This document shows, piece by piece, positions 55,062 through 64,000 of a DNA stretch of 64,000 bases (position 1 is its first letter; every line of letters begins with the position of its first letter). The position numbers and the translations under genes are program-made. The stretch is taken from NCBI RefSeq assembly GCF_001729765.1, contig NZ_CP017181.1, forward strand, positions 682,001 through 746,000, given 5' to 3'. The stretch is from Enterobacter kobei (GTDB taxonomy: Bacteria > Pseudomonadota > Gammaproteobacteria > Enterobacterales > Enterobacteriaceae). Under the pieces are notes generated by a model. It had not been told where the DNA came from. It did not search any database and was given only the letters and a program-made list of their open reading frames with translations.

Positions 55062-57725
55062 ATGTCAGAACGTCTCCAAAATGACGTGGATCCGATCGAA
55101 ACTCGCGACTGGCTACAGGCGATCGAATCGGTCATCCGTGAAGAAGGTGTTGAGCGCGCTCAGTATCTGATTGATCAGCTGCTTTCTGAAGCCCGCAAAG
55201 GCGGCGTGAAGGTTGCTTCAGGTGCAGGGGCTAGCAACTACGTAAACACGATTGCCGTTGAAGACGAACCGGAATACCCGGGCAATCTGGATCTGGAACG
55301 TCGTATCCGTTCAGCTATCCGCTGGAACGCCATCATGACTGTTCTGCGCGCGTCCAAGAAAGATCTGGAGCTGGGTGGCCACATGGCGTCCTTCCAGTCT
55401 TCTGCGACCGTTTACGAAGTGTGCTTTAACCACTTCTTCCGTGCAGCGAACGAGAAAGACGGCGGCGATCTGGTGTACTTCCAGGGCCACATCTCTCCGG
55501 GCATCTATGCACGTGCATTCCTGGAAGGTCGTCTGACTGAAGAGCAGATGAACAACTTCCGTCAGGAAGTTCACGGTAAAGGCCTGTCTTCTTACCCGCA
55601 CCCTAAACTGATGCCTGAATTCTGGCAGTTCCCGACCGTATCCATGGGTCTGGGTCCAATCGGTGCGATCTATCAGGCTAAATTCCTGAAATATCTGGAA
55701 CACCGTGGTCTGAAAGACACCTCTGAGCAGACCGTTTACGCCTTCCTGGGCGACGGCGAAATGGATGAACCAGAATCTAAAGGTGCGATCACCATCGCAA
55801 CCCGTGAGAAGCTGGACAACCTGTGCTTCATCATCAACTGTAACCTGCAGCGTCTGGATGGTCCGGTAACCGGTAACGGCAAGATCATCAACGAACTGGA
55901 AGGCATCTTCGCGGGTGCTGGCTGGAACGTAATCAAAGTCATGTGGGGTTCCCGTTGGGACGAACTGCTGCGTAAAGACACCAGCGGTAAACTGATCCAG
56001 CTGATGAACGAAACCGTTGACGGTGACTACCAGACCTTCAAATCCAAAGACGGTGCCTACGTGCGTGAGCACTTCTTCGGTAAATATCCTGAAACCGCCG
56101 CACTGGTTGCAGACTGGACTGATGAGCAGATCTGGGCGCTGAACCGTGGTGGTCACGATCCGAAGAAAATCTACGCGGCACTGAAAAAAGCGCGTGAGAC
56201 CAAAGGTAAAGCGACTGTTATCCTGGCCCATACCATCAAAGGTTACGGCATGGGTGATACCGCAGAAGGTAAAAACATCGCTCACCAGGTTAAGAAAATG
56301 AACATGGACGGCGTGCGTTATATCCGCGACCGTTTCAACGTTCCAGTGACCGATGAGCAGGTAGAAAACCTGTCTTACATCACCTTCCCGGAAGGTTCTG
56401 AAGAGCACAAGTACCTGCACGAACGTCGTCAGGCGCTGAAAGGCTACCTGCCAGCTCGTCAGCCTAACTTCACCGAGAAGCTGGAACTGCCAGCGCTGGA
56501 AGACTTCTCTCAGCTGCTCGAAGAGCAGAACAAAGAGATCTCTACCACTATCGCTTTCGTTCGTGCCCTGAACGTGATGCTGAAGAACAAGTCGATCAAA
56601 GATCGTCTGGTGCCAATCATCGCCGACGAAGCGCGTACTTTCGGTATGGAAGGTCTGTTCCGTCAGATCGGTATCTACAGCCCGAACGGCCAGCAGTACA
56701 CCCCGCAGGACCGTGAGCAGGTTGCTTACTATAAAGAAGACGAGAAAGGTCAGATCCTGCAGGAAGGTATCAACGAGCTGGGTGCAGGCGCATCATGGCT
56801 GGCTGCTGCGACCTCTTACAGCACCAACAACCTGCCGATGATCCCGTTCTACATTTACTACTCCATGTTCGGGTTCCAGCGTATCGGTGACCTGTGCTGG
56901 CAGGCAGGCGACCAGCAGGCTCGCGGCTTCCTGATCGGTGGTACTTCTGGTCGTACGACCCTGAACGGTGAAGGTCTGCAGCACGAAGATGGTCACAGCC
57001 ACATTCAGTCTCTGACTATCCCTAACTGTATCTCTTACGACCCGTCTTACGCGTACGAAGTGGCAGTTATCATGCATGACGGTCTGCAGCGCATGTACGG
57101 TGAAGCGCAAGAGAACATTTACTACTACATCACCACCCTGAACGAAAACTACCACATGCCGGCAATGCCAGCAGGTGCCGAGGAAGGTATCCGTAAAGGT
57201 ATCTACAAACTCGAAACTGTTGAAGGTAGCAAAGGTAAAGTTCAGCTGCTGGGCTCCGGCTCTATCCTGCGTCACGTGCGTGAAGCCGCACAGATCCTGG
57301 CGAAGGACTACGGTGTCGGTTCCGACGTGTACAGCGTGACCTCCTTCACTGAACTGGCTCGTGATGGCCAGGATTGTGAGCGCTGGAACATGCTGCACCC
57401 AATGGAAACTCCACGCGTTCCGTACATCGCTCAGGTGATGAACGACGCGCCAGCGGTGGCGTCTACTGACTATATGAAACTGTTCGCTGAGCAGGTTCGT
57501 ACTTACGTTCCAGCTGATGATTATCGCGTACTGGGTACTGACGGCTTCGGTCGTTCAGACAGCCGCGAAAACCTGCGTCACCACTTCGAAGTTGATGCTT
57601 CTTACGTGGTTGTAGCAGCACTGGGCGAACTGGCTAAACGTGGCGAAATCGATAAGAAAGTGGTTGCGGACGCAATTACCAAATTCAACATCGATGCAGA
57701 TAAAGTTAACCCGCGTCTGGCGTAA
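55062..57725 (+). CDS. aceE: Pyruvate dehydrogenase E1 component
   Basis: An 887-residue homodimeric E1 that decarboxylates pyruvate with thiamine diphosphate and passes the acetyl group to the lipoyl arms of AceF. The TPP/Mg motif [10 protein letters not shown] lies near residue 230, ending at [11 protein letters not shown]. Length equals E. coli AceE. A GGAA ribosome region precedes the ATG. Codon use looks strongly optimised (many CTG, CGT and AAA codons), as expected for a highly expressed gene. Confidence 0.99.
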   Translation: MSERLQNDVDPIETRDWLQAIESVIREEGVERAQYLIDQLLSEARKGGVKVASGAGASNYVNTIAVEDEPEYPGNLDLERRIRSAIRWNAIMTVLRASKKDLELGGHMASFQSSATVYEVCFNHFFRAANEKDGGDLVYFQGHISPGIYARAFLEGRLTEEQMNNFRQEVHGKGLSSYPHPKLMPEFWQFPTVSMGLGPIGAIYQAKFLKYLEHRGLKDTSEQTVYAFLGDGEMDEPESKGAITIATREKLDNLCFIINCNLQRLDGPVTGNGKIINELEGIFAGAGWNVIKVMWGSRWDELLRKDTSGKLIQLMNETVDGDYQTFKSKDGAYVREHFFGKYPETAALVADWTDEQIWALNRGGHDPKKIYAALKKARETKGKATVILAHTIKGYGMGDTAEGKNIAHQVKKMNMDGVRYIRDRFNVPVTDEQVENLSYITFPEGSEEHKYLHERRQALKGYLPARQPNFTEKLELPALEDFSQLLEEQNKEISTTIAFVRALNVMLKNKSIKDRLVPIIADEARTFGMEGLFRQIGIYSPNGQQYTPQDREQVAYYKEDEKGQILQEGINELGAGASWLAAATSYSTNNLPMIPFYIYYSMFGFQRIGDLCWQAGDQQARGFLIGGTSGRTTLNGEGLQHEDGHSHIQSLTIPNCISYDPSYAYEVAVIMHDGLQRMYGEAQENIYYYITTLNENYHMPAMPAGAEEGIRKGIYKLETVEGSKGKVQLLGSGSILRHVREAAQILAKDYGVGSDVYSVTSFTELARDGQDCERWNMLHPMETPRVPYIAQVMNDAPAVASTDYMKLFAEQVRTYVPADDYRVLGTDGFGRSDSRENLRHHFEVDASYVVVAALGELAKRGEIDKKVVADAITKFNIDADKVNPRLA

Positions 57726-57739
57726 GAGGTAAAAGAATA

Positions 57740-59635
57740 ATGGCTATCGAAATCAATGTACCGGACATCGGGGCTGATGAAGTTGAAATCACCGAGATCC
57801 TGGTCAAAGTGGGCGACAAAGTTGAAGCTGAACAGTCGCTGATCACCGTAGAAGGCGACAAAGCCTCTATGGAAGTCCCGTCTCCTCAGGCTGGCATCGT
57901 TAAAGAGATTAAAGTCTCTGTTGGCGATAAAACCGAGACCGGCAAACTGATCATGATTTTCGATTCCGCCGACGGTGCAGCAGCTGCTGCACCTGCGCAG
58001 GAAGAGAAGAAAGAAGCCGCTCCGGCTGCTGCTCCAGCAGCTGCCGCCGCAGCAAAAGAAGTGAACGTGCCTGACATCGGCGGTGACGAAGTCGAAGTCA
58101 CCGAAATCCTGGTGAAAGTGGGCGACACCGTTGCGGCTGAGCAATCACTGATCACCGTAGAAGGTGACAAAGCCTCTATGGAAGTCCCTGCGCCGTTCGC
58201 GGGTACCGTTAAAGAGATCAAGATCAACACCGGTGACAAAGTGTCTACAGGCTCCCTGATCATGGTCTTCGAAGTGGCGGGTGCTGCACCTGCTTCCGCG
58301 CCTGCTCAGGCTGCTGCTCCGGCTCCGGCCGCTGCACCGGCTGCTGCTGGCGGCGCGAAAGACGTTAACGTACCGGACATCGGCGGTGACGAAGTTGAAG
58401 TGACGGAAGTGATGGTGAAAGTGGGCGACAAAGTTGCCGCTGAACAGTCACTGATCACCGTTGAAGGCGACAAAGCTTCCATGGAAGTTCCTGCGCCGTT
58501 CGCGGGTACCGTTAAAGAGATCAAAATCAGCACTGGCGACAAAGTGTCTACCGGCTCTCTGATCATGGTCTTCGAAGTGGAAGGCGCTGCGCCTGCCGCC
58601 GCTCCGGCTGCCGCTGCTGCTCCAGCACCGGCTGCTGCACCGGCTCAGGCTGCTAAACCTGCTGCTGCCCCTGCTGCGAAAGCAGAAAAATCTGAGTTCG
58701 CTGAAAACGACGCGTATGTCCACGCCACCCCGCTGATTCGTCGCCTGGCGCGCGAGTTCGGTGTGAACCTGGCGAAAGTGAAAGGGACTGGCCGTAAGGG
58801 TCGTATCCTGCGCGAAGACGTTCAGACCTACGTGAAAGACGCGGTGAAACGTGCCGAAGCTGCACCTGCTGCAGCCGCTGGCGGCGGTATCCCGGGCATG
58901 CTGCCATGGCCGAAAGTGGACTTCAGCAAGTTCGGCGAAATCGAAGAAGTGGAACTGGGCCGTATCCAGAAAATCTCTGGTGCTAACCTGAGCCGTAACT
59001 GGGTGATGATCCCGCACGTTACGCACTTCGACAAAACCGATATCACCGATCTGGAAGCGTTCCGTAAACAGCAGAACGCCGAAGCTGAGAAGCGTAAACT
59101 GGACGTGAAATTCACCCCAGTGGTCTTCATCATGAAAGCCGTTGCCGCTGCACTTGAGCAGATGCCACGCTTCAACAGCTCCCTGTCTGAAGACGGCCAG
59201 AAGCTGACGCTGAAGAAATACATCAACATCGGTGTTGCGGTTGATACGCCAAATGGTCTGGTTGTTCCGGTCTTCAAGGACGTGAACAAGAAGAGCATCA
59301 CTGAGCTGTCCCGTGAACTGACCACCATCTCCAAAAAAGCGCGTGATGGTAAGCTGACTGCCGGCGAAATGCAGGGCGGCTGCTTCACTATCTCCAGCAT
59401 CGGTGGCCTGGGCACTACCCACTTCGCGCCGATTGTGAACGCGCCGGAAGTGGCTATCCTCGGTGTGTCCAAGTCCGCGATGGAGCCGGTGTGGAATGGT
59501 AAAGAGTTTGTGCCGCGTCTGATGATGCCAATCTCTCTGTCCTTCGACCACCGCGTGATCGACGGTGCTGATGGTGCGCGTTTCATCACCATCATCAACA
59601 ACATGCTGAGCGACATTCGCCGCCTGGTGATGTAA
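57740..59635 (+). CDS. aceF: Dihydrolipoamide acetyltransferase (PDH E2)
   Basis: A 631-residue core subunit of pyruvate dehydrogenase. It has three N-terminal lipoyl domains with lipoyl lysines at K41, K144 and K245 (each in GDKASMEVP), joined by Ala/Pro-rich swinging linkers. A peripheral subunit-binding domain follows (about 325-365, [17 protein letters not shown]). The catalytic acetyltransferase domain ends with the active-site histidine H604 in [15 protein letters not shown] of the second and third lipoyl domains is nearly identical. It lies 14 bases after aceE. Confidence 0.99.
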   Translation: MAIEINVPDIGADEVEITEILVKVGDKVEAEQSLITVEGDKASMEVPSPQAGIVKEIKVSVGDKTETGKLIMIFDSADGAAAAAPAQEEKKEAAPAAAPAAAAAAKEVNVPDIGGDEVEVTEILVKVGDTVAAEQSLITVEGDKASMEVPAPFAGTVKEIKINTGDKVSTGSLIMVFEVAGAAPASAPAQAAAPAPAAAPAAAGGAKDVNVPDIGGDEVEVTEVMVKVGDKVAAEQSLITVEGDKASMEVPAPFAGTVKEIKISTGDKVSTGSLIMVFEVEGAAPAAAPAAAAAPAPAAAPAQAAKPAAAPAAKAEKSEFAENDAYVHATPLIRRLAREFGVNLAKVKGTGRKGRILREDVQTYVKDAVKRAEAAPAAAAGGGIPGMLPWPKVDFSKFGEIEEVELGRIQKISGANLSRNWVMIPHVTHFDKTDITDLEAFRKQQNAEAEKRKLDVKFTPVVFIMKAVAAALEQMPRFNSSLSEDGQKLTLKKYINIGVAVDTPNGLVVPVFKDVNKKSITELSRELTTISKKARDGKLTAGEMQGGCFTISSIGGLGTTHFAPIVNAPEVAILGVSKSAMEPVWNGKEFVPRLMMPISLSFDHRVIDGADGARFITIINNMLSDIRRLVM

Positions 59636-59639
59636 TCGA

Positions 59640-59667
59640 AAAGCCGGCCAGTCGGCCGGCTTTTTTC
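59640..59667 (+). terminator. Terminator between aceF and lpd
   Basis: A stem AAAGCCGGCC / GGCCGGCTTT with a short loop is followed by a T run. It lies just after the aceF stop, so lpd is made from read-through and from its own promoter in the 140-base gap that follows. Confidence 0.88.
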
Positions 59668-59810
59668 TGGTAATCTCACGATGTTTTTGAGGTTACTGGC
59701 GTAAGCAAAAATTCATGAGCCGTTTGTTGTTTCAAAATTGTTAACAATTTTGTAAAATGCGGGCGGATAGAACGACCCGGTGGACGACGGGTATAAATTA
59801 AGAGGTCATG

Positions 59811-61235
59811 ATGAGCACAGAAATCAAAACTCAGGTCGTAGTACTTGGGGCAGGCCCGGCAGGTTATTCCGCAGCATTCCGCGCCGCGGATTTAGGTCTG
59901 GAAACCGTCATCGTAGAACGTTACAGCACCCTCGGTGGTGTTTGTCTGAACGTCGGCTGTATCCCTTCTAAAGCGCTGCTGCACGTCGCGAAAGTGATCG
60001 AAGAAGCCAAAGCGCTGGCTGAACACGGTATCGTCTTCGGCGAGCCGAAAACCGATATCGACAAAATTCGTACCTGGAAAGAGAAAGTTATCACTCAGCT
60101 GACCGGCGGTCTGGCGGGTATGGCCAAAGGCCGTAAAGTGAAAGTGGTAAACGGTCTGGGTAAATTCACCGGTGCGAACACCCTGGAAGTGGAAGGCGAA
60201 AACGGCAAAACCGTGATCAACTTCGACAACGCGATCATCGCGGCAGGTTCTCGCCCAATCGAACTGCCATTCATTCCACATGAAGATCCGCGCGTGTGGG
60301 ATTCCACCGATGCACTGGAGCTGAAAACCGTTCCTAAGCGCCTGCTGGTTATGGGTGGCGGTATCATCGGTCTGGAAATGGGTACCGTGTACCATGCGCT
60401 GGGTTCAGACATTGACGTGGTTGAAATGTTCGACCAGGTTATCCCGGCTGCAGACAAAGACATCGTTAAAGTCTTCACCAAACGTATCAGCAAGAAATTC
60501 AACCTGATGCTGGAAACCAAAGTAACTGCCGTTGAAGCCAAAGAAGACGGTATTTACGTTTCCATGGAAGGCAAAAAAGCCCCATCCGAACCACAGCGTT
60601 ACGACGCCGTGCTGGTGGCTATCGGCCGTGTGCCGAACGGTAAAAACCTCGACGCGGGCAAAGCTGGCGTGGAAGTGGACGACCGTGGTTTTATCCGCGT
60701 TGACAAACAGCTGCGCACTAACGTGCCGCACATCTTTGCTATCGGCGATATCGTCGGTCAGCCAATGCTGGCGCACAAAGGTGTTCACGAAGGTCACGTT
60801 GCCGCTGAAGTTATCGCCGGCATGAAACACTACTTCGATCCGAAAGTGATCCCATCTATCGCGTACACCGAGCCAGAAGTGGCATGGGTGGGTCTGACTG
60901 AGAAAGAAGCGAAAGAGAAAGGCATCAGCTACGAAACCGCCACCTTCCCGTGGGCTGCTTCTGGCCGTGCTATCGCTTCCGACTGCGCAGACGGTATGAC
61001 CAAACTGATCTTCGACAAAGAGACTCACCGCGTGATCGGTGGTGCGATTGTCGGGACCAACGGCGGCGAGCTGCTGGGTGAAATCGGTCTGGCGATCGAA
61101 ATGGGTTGCGACGCGGAAGACATCGCGCTGACCATCCACGCTCACCCGACTCTGCACGAGTCCGTGGGCCTGGCGGCAGAAGTGTTTGAAGGTAGCATCA
61201 CCGACCTGCCAAACGCGAAAGCGAAGAAGAAATAA
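59811..61235 (+). CDS. lpd: Dihydrolipoamide dehydrogenase (E3)
   Basis: A 474-residue flavoenzyme that reoxidises lipoyl groups of the pyruvate and 2-oxoglutarate dehydrogenases and the glycine cleavage system. FAD site GAGPAGYSAAFRA near residue 13, redox pair C45 and C50 (GGVCLNVGCIPSK), NAD site GGGIIGLEMG near 182, and catalytic HAHPTLHE near 445-450. ATG codons at 59808 and 59811 are both possible; the second gives the E. coli start MSTEIKTQ. The gap before it has AT-rich TTGTTAACAATTTTG, as before E. coli lpd. Confidence 0.98.
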   Translation: MSTEIKTQVVVLGAGPAGYSAAFRAADLGLETVIVERYSTLGGVCLNVGCIPSKALLHVAKVIEEAKALAEHGIVFGEPKTDIDKIRTWKEKVITQLTGGLAGMAKGRKVKVVNGLGKFTGANTLEVEGENGKTVINFDNAIIAAGSRPIELPFIPHEDPRVWDSTDALELKTVPKRLLVMGGGIIGLEMGTVYHALGSDIDVVEMFDQVIPAADKDIVKVFTKRISKKFNLMLETKVTAVEAKEDGIYVSMEGKKAPSEPQRYDAVLVAIGRVPNGKNLDAGKAGVEVDDRGFIRVDKQLRTNVPHIFAIGDIVGQPMLAHKGVHEGHVAAEVIAGMKHYFDPKVIPSIAYTEPEVAWVGLTEKEAKEKGISYETATFPWAASGRAIASDCADGMTKLIFDKETHRVIGGAIVGTNGGELLGEIGLAIEMGCDAEDIALTIHAHPTLHESVGLAAEVFEGSITDLPNAKAKKK

Positions 61236-61251
61236 GTTTCTTTTGATTGCT

Positions 61252-61278
61252 AAACGCCTCTCCGGAGGCGTTTTTTTT
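61252..61278 (+). terminator. Terminator of the pdh operon
   Basis: A stem AACGCCTC / GAGGCGTT around TCCG-rich loop bases, followed by a T run. It begins 17 bases after the lpd stop. Confidence 0.9.
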
Positions 61279-61429
61279 GCCCTAAAACTACCCAAATTGG
61301 TAGTCATCTCGTTGATATTTCCGCTAAAAATTCCTCTTCATCTGCCGATACTTTTTTCACCGTTGTGTGGCTACTGGCTGCGCTGTTCAGGGGTTCTGGA
61401 CTTTTAATTACACGAAAAAAGGAAAACGC

Positions 61430-62161
61430 ATGTCTTTAAAGAAAGTTGTGGGAATTGGCTTACTGGCGTCAGTCATGACGCTGACCGGATGTGGCGCGAT
61501 GACGACTGCCGTGAAAAAACGCAACCTGGAAGTGAAAACCCAGATGAGTGAGACCATCTGGCTTGAGCCTTCCAGTGAAAAAACGGTCTACATCCAGGTT
61601 AAAAACACCTCCGATAAAGACATGAGCAACCTCCAGACGCTGCTGGCAAACGATCTGAGCGCTAAAGGGTATAAGGTAACGTCCTCACCTGACAGCGCAT
61701 ACTACTGGGTGCAGGCTAACGTCCTTAAAGCAGACAAAATGGACCTGCGCGAGTCTCAGGGCTACCTGAAAACCGGCTATGAAGGCGCCGCCGTGGGGGC
61801 CGCTCTGGGTGCCGGTATTACCGCCTACAACAGCAACTCCTCTGGCGCCGCGCTGGGCGTGGGTCTGGCGGCTGGGCTAATTGGCATGGCGGCAGATGCG
61901 ATGGTAGAAGATGTGAACTACACCATGGTTACCGACCTGCAGATCTCTGAGCGTAGCAAAGCGAAAGTCACCACCGATAACATTGCGGCGCTGCGTCAGG
62001 GTACGTCCGGCGTGAAGCTGCAAACCAGCAGCGAGCAGGGCGATCGCGCGAAGTATCAGACCCGCGTGGTATCGAATGCTAACAAGGTCAATTTGAAATT
62101 CGAAGAAGCGAAACCAGTTCTGGAAGCGCAGTTGGCGAAATCAGTGGCAAATATTCTGTAA
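61430..62161 (+). CDS. traT: TraT-like surface lipoprotein, chromosomal
   Basis: A 243-residue lipoprotein. The signal peptide ends in the lipobox LTGC with C21. The sequence follows plasmid F TraT closely along its whole length as I remember it ([40 protein letters not shown], glycine-rich [17 protein letters not shown], ending LAKSVANIL). F TraT forms outer membrane complexes that cause surface exclusion and serum resistance. No other transfer gene lies nearby, so surface exclusion is doubtful here. The ATG at 61430 has a GGAAAA region upstream. Confidence 0.93.
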   Translation: MSLKKVVGIGLLASVMTLTGCGAMTTAVKKRNLEVKTQMSETIWLEPSSEKTVYIQVKNTSDKDMSNLQTLLANDLSAKGYKVTSSPDSAYYWVQANVLKADKMDLRESQGYLKTGYEGAAVGAALGAGITAYNSNSSGAALGVGLAAGLIGMAADAMVEDVNYTMVTDLQISERSKAKVTTDNIAALRQGTSGVKLQTSSEQGDRAKYQTRVVSNANKVNLKFEEAKPVLEAQLAKSVANIL

Positions 62162-62169
62162 GTAAAACA

Positions 62170-62207
62170 GCCGGGTGGCGGCTTCGCCTTACCCGGCCTA
62201 CAAAACG
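62170..62207. repeat. REP element
   Basis: GCCGGGTGGCGGCTTCGCCTTACCCGGC, followed by CTACAAAACG, is the typical repetitive extragenic palindrome of enteric bacteria. It lies between the convergent ends of the TraT-like gene and the DUF2950 gene and may stabilise mRNA ends or bind DNA gyrase or IHF. Confidence 0.9.
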
Positions 62208-62224
62208 TGGTCCGTTGACGTTAC

Positions 62225-63016
62225 TCAGGGTTCGACGGGCTGCCAGGTTTTATCCGGGCTATACGCGGTCATCACCCGGACTTTCTGCTCAGAATCGCGG
62301 CCGAGATCGGACTGGTAAACCTTGTCGTTCTGGTTTATCACGAAGCTCATCACGCCGGTTTGACCATAGCTGACCGGCCAGGCCACCATCGCGAAACCGT
62401 TATTATCCGGCAGGATGCGGAAGCGATAGCCGTGGTATCCCGCCCCAGGCTCTTTCGGACTGAACGCCGGACCAAGTGGGCTTGGCGTTTCGCCTGGCGA
62501 GACGGGCCAGTACAAACCATCCTTTTTCCCGTCCGCGCTGACAATTTTCTGCGCGTATTTCTGGTTCAGCGCAAAATAGTTCTGCTGGGCATCCACATAG
62601 GCATGTAAGGCTTCAATGGCGGCAAGCTCGTTACGCCCAATCTCGCGGGTCAGGATCTCCTCGGCCCCTTCTTTCATGTCAAATTGCCAGCCGGAAGCGG
62701 TTTTAACCACCGGGATGGGAAGCTGCCAGCCGCTGTCTCCGACAGCAAGATGTGCTGTGTTACCCTCGACAACCGTGTTGTGCCGGACTTTCCAGTCACG
62801 CAGGAAGCGAGCAACGGCATCAGGATCTACCCCTTCAGGCGGCAGAAAGTCGCGCCAGTTTTCGCCGAGCAGATTGCTCATCGCACTTTCGTTTTGCTCG
62901 CTGATGGCGCTAGCCAGCGCATCTGTTGCCTGTTCTGGCGTGCTGAAAGATTGCTGCGCCATCGCGGACGCCGACATCATGAACACCACCATTCCACAGA
63001 GAAGTTTATTTTTCAT
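62225..63016 (-). CDS. DUF2950 family exported protein
   Basis: A 263-residue protein with a signal peptide (hydrophobic MKNKLLCGMVVFMMSASAMA, likely cut before QQSF). The mature part matches the DUF2950 family as I recall it, including the region GYRFRILPDNNGFAMVAWPVSYG. No enzyme motif is evident. The ATG at 63016 has an AGGGAG site upstream; the frame extends further into the neighbour but that part overlaps the DUF3300 stop. It starts 10 bases after the DUF3300 gene and is probably translated from the same mRNA. Function unknown. Confidence 0.85.
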   Translation of the reverse strand: MKNKLLCGMVVFMMSASAMAQQSFSTPEQATDALASAISEQNESAMSNLLGENWRDFLPPEGVDPDAVARFLRDWKVRHNTVVEGNTAHLAVGDSGWQLPIPVVKTASGWQFDMKEGAEEILTREIGRNELAAIEALHAYVDAQQNYFALNQKYAQKIVSADGKKDGLYWPVSPGETPSPLGPAFSPKEPGAGYHGYRFRILPDNNGFAMVAWPVSYGQTGVMSFVINQNDKVYQSDLGRDSEQKVRVMTAYSPDKTWQPVEP

Positions 63017-63026
63017 GTTTGCTCCC

Positions 63027-64000
63027 TTAACGATGACGGAATTCACGGTGTTCAACACGTCCGGCAGATGCCTGACGCGGCGGCTGATGACGGGCAGCCA
63101 GTTGTCTGCTTTGCGAACCACGCTGCTGCTGGGCTTGCCAGTTGGCGGAGCGACTGTCGTTACCGCTCAGCGCATTCGCCCTGGGCTGACTGGTTCGCTG
63201 CTGGAGCGCGTGTTGTTGCGCAGGTTGTGAGATTCGTTTCTCCTGTCGCTGCGTTGCGGTCTGGCGGTTTTCGCGCTGCTGTGTGGTTGTCCGCTTCGCC
63301 GTCTGAGTTTTGGTGTCATAGCCACGGTAGTTACTGCGCTGAGAAATCTGCTTGAGCTGTTCACTTGAGGCCTGCCGCTGTGCATCTTTAATCCCCGGGT
63401 GCGCAGTCTGTGGGAAGGTTTTGCCCGTCGATTTCTCCATCTGGCTGAGGGCGGCCTGACGCTGGCTATCGCGGTTAACCGGTTTTTGCTGTGTTGCGCT
63501 GAGCCCCGTAGCCGTGTTGGTGGAGTGGAAGCGCGTGTTGAGCTGGTTTGTCGGGTAGGGCACACCTTCCCGGTAGGCCGGGTTGTGCTGCCAGGTGCGG
63601 CTGGCGTCCGTCAGACGCTGACCACTGATTTTATTAAAGTTCTGAACGTTAATATTGATGTTGTTATCACCGTTGCGATTATAGCCGCCGTGATCCCAGT
63701 CATCGTCATGATGGTGATGATCCCAGTCATCATCGTCATCCCAGTCGATATTGCTGAAGATGGCGTAGGTTGTCGCCACGCCCAGGCTAAAGCCTAAGCC
63801 TTTCACCAGGCTGTCGGTAAATTGCTCTCCAGGCGAGGGCGGGAGATAGGTTGGCGGATACGCGCTGTTTGGCCAGGTACCGTAAACCGTATTGGGGTTA
63901 TAGGTGGGGACGTAAACGACCTGCGGGTCAGCGGATTCAATTTTAATGACCGTGGGTGCGGGCGCGGTAGATGTGGTTGACTCGCTGGAGGTAGTTTTCG
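63027..64000 (-). CDS. yacH: DUF3300 family protein (YacH-like), N-terminus outside the window
   Basis: The frame is open to the right edge; 324 codons are visible and the true start lies outside. The visible N-terminal part has the DUF3300 stretch VVYVPTYNPNTVYGTWP, then a YPPTYLPPSPG segment and a hydrophobic helix (GLGFSLGVATTYAIF). Next come an Asp/Trp/His-rich segment (DWDDDDDWDHHHHDDDWD) and a long tail rich in Gln, Arg, Ser and Thr. E. coli YacH, encoded after lpd, is a DUF3300 protein, so this is likely its orthologue. Likely exported or envelope-associated; function unknown. Confidence 0.8.
   Translation of the reverse strand, partial: KTTSSESTTSTAPAPTVIKIESADPQVVYVPTYNPNTVYGTWPNSAYPPTYLPPSPGEQFTDSLVKGLGFSLGVATTYAIFSNIDWDDDDDWDHHHHDDDWDHGGYNRNGDNNININVQNFNKISGQRLTDASRTWQHNPAYREGVPYPTNQLNTRFHSTNTATGLSATQQKPVNRDSQRQAALSQMEKSTGKTFPQTAHPGIKDAQRQASSEQLKQISQRSNYRGYDTKTQTAKRTTTQQRENRQTATQRQEKRISQPAQQHALQQRTSQPRANALSGNDSRSANWQAQQQRGSQSRQLAARHQPPRQASAGRVEHREFRHR

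Noticed and set aside
55311..56420. A 369-codon frame opposite aceE, with similar ones opposite aceF (58448-59551) and lpd (60405-61307)
   Set aside because: Same effect: antisense shadows of highly expressed genes with biased codons. No ribosome sites or recognisable domains.
57990..58350. Ala/Pro-rich repeats that look like a tandem DNA repeat array
   Set aside because: They encode the flexible linkers between AceF lipoyl domains, a normal feature of this protein.

Overview
The window is chromosomal DNA from a member of the Enterobacteriaceae, most likely Enterobacter or a close relative. Three things point there. The gene order is the one found near the origin of the E. coli map (yabI-thiQPB-sgrR-setA-leu-ilvIH-cra-dcw cluster-secA-guaC-nadC-ampDE-aroP-pdh). 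The predicted proteins match the E. coli families in length, often exactly, and AmpD closely resembles the Enterobacter protein as I remember it. Base composition is moderately GC-rich, with an AT-rich dip around leuO. These statements rest on recognition of families and gene order; no database search was run. I saw no prophage, CRISPR array, tRNA or rRNA gene.

Layout. Positions 1-7350 hold the end of a DedA-family gene, the thiamine ABC transporter thiBPQ behind a TPP riboswitch (minus strand), the sugar-phosphate stress regulator sgrR, the divergent small RNA sgrS with its embedded peptide sgrT, and the sugar exporter setA. A Hok-type toxin locus lies at 7421-7745. The leucine operon leuLABCD runs leftward from 12669 to 7810 with its attenuator. 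A complete 768-bp IS1 element with a perfect 9-bp target duplication sits at 13085-13852, between the leu promoter and leuO. The genes leuO, ilvIH and cra follow.

Positions 19309-37241 hold an intact division and cell-wall (dcw) cluster, mraZ-rsmH-ftsL-ftsI-murE-murF-mraY-murD-ftsW-murG-murC-ddlB-ftsQ-ftsA-ftsZ-lpxC. It makes the lipid II pathway, the divisome core and the first committed step of lipid A synthesis. Next come secM (arrest peptide) and secA, mutT, the leftward yacG-zapD-coaE, guaC, the leftward type IV pilin-like group ppdD-hofB-hofC, nadC, and ampD-ampE.

Two genes that I do not recall between ampE and aroP in E. coli K-12, a GH43 glycosidase and a GPH-family sugar symporter, lie at 49745-52103. 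They look like an accessory plant-glycoside module. After aroP comes the pyruvate dehydrogenase operon pdhR-aceE-aceF-lpd, with a PdhR operator and a long, near-perfect hairpin in front of aceE. The right end carries a chromosomal TraT-like lipoprotein, a REP element, and a DUF2950/DUF3300 (YacH-like) pair cut by the window edge.

I found no clearly new multi-gene system. The points most worth a second look are the IS1 insertion upstream of leuO, the unusual leader frame of the hok locus, the hairpin before aceE, nested inverted repeats between cra and mraZ, the chromosomal TraT homologue, the GH43/GPH pair and the DUF3300-DUF2950 pair.
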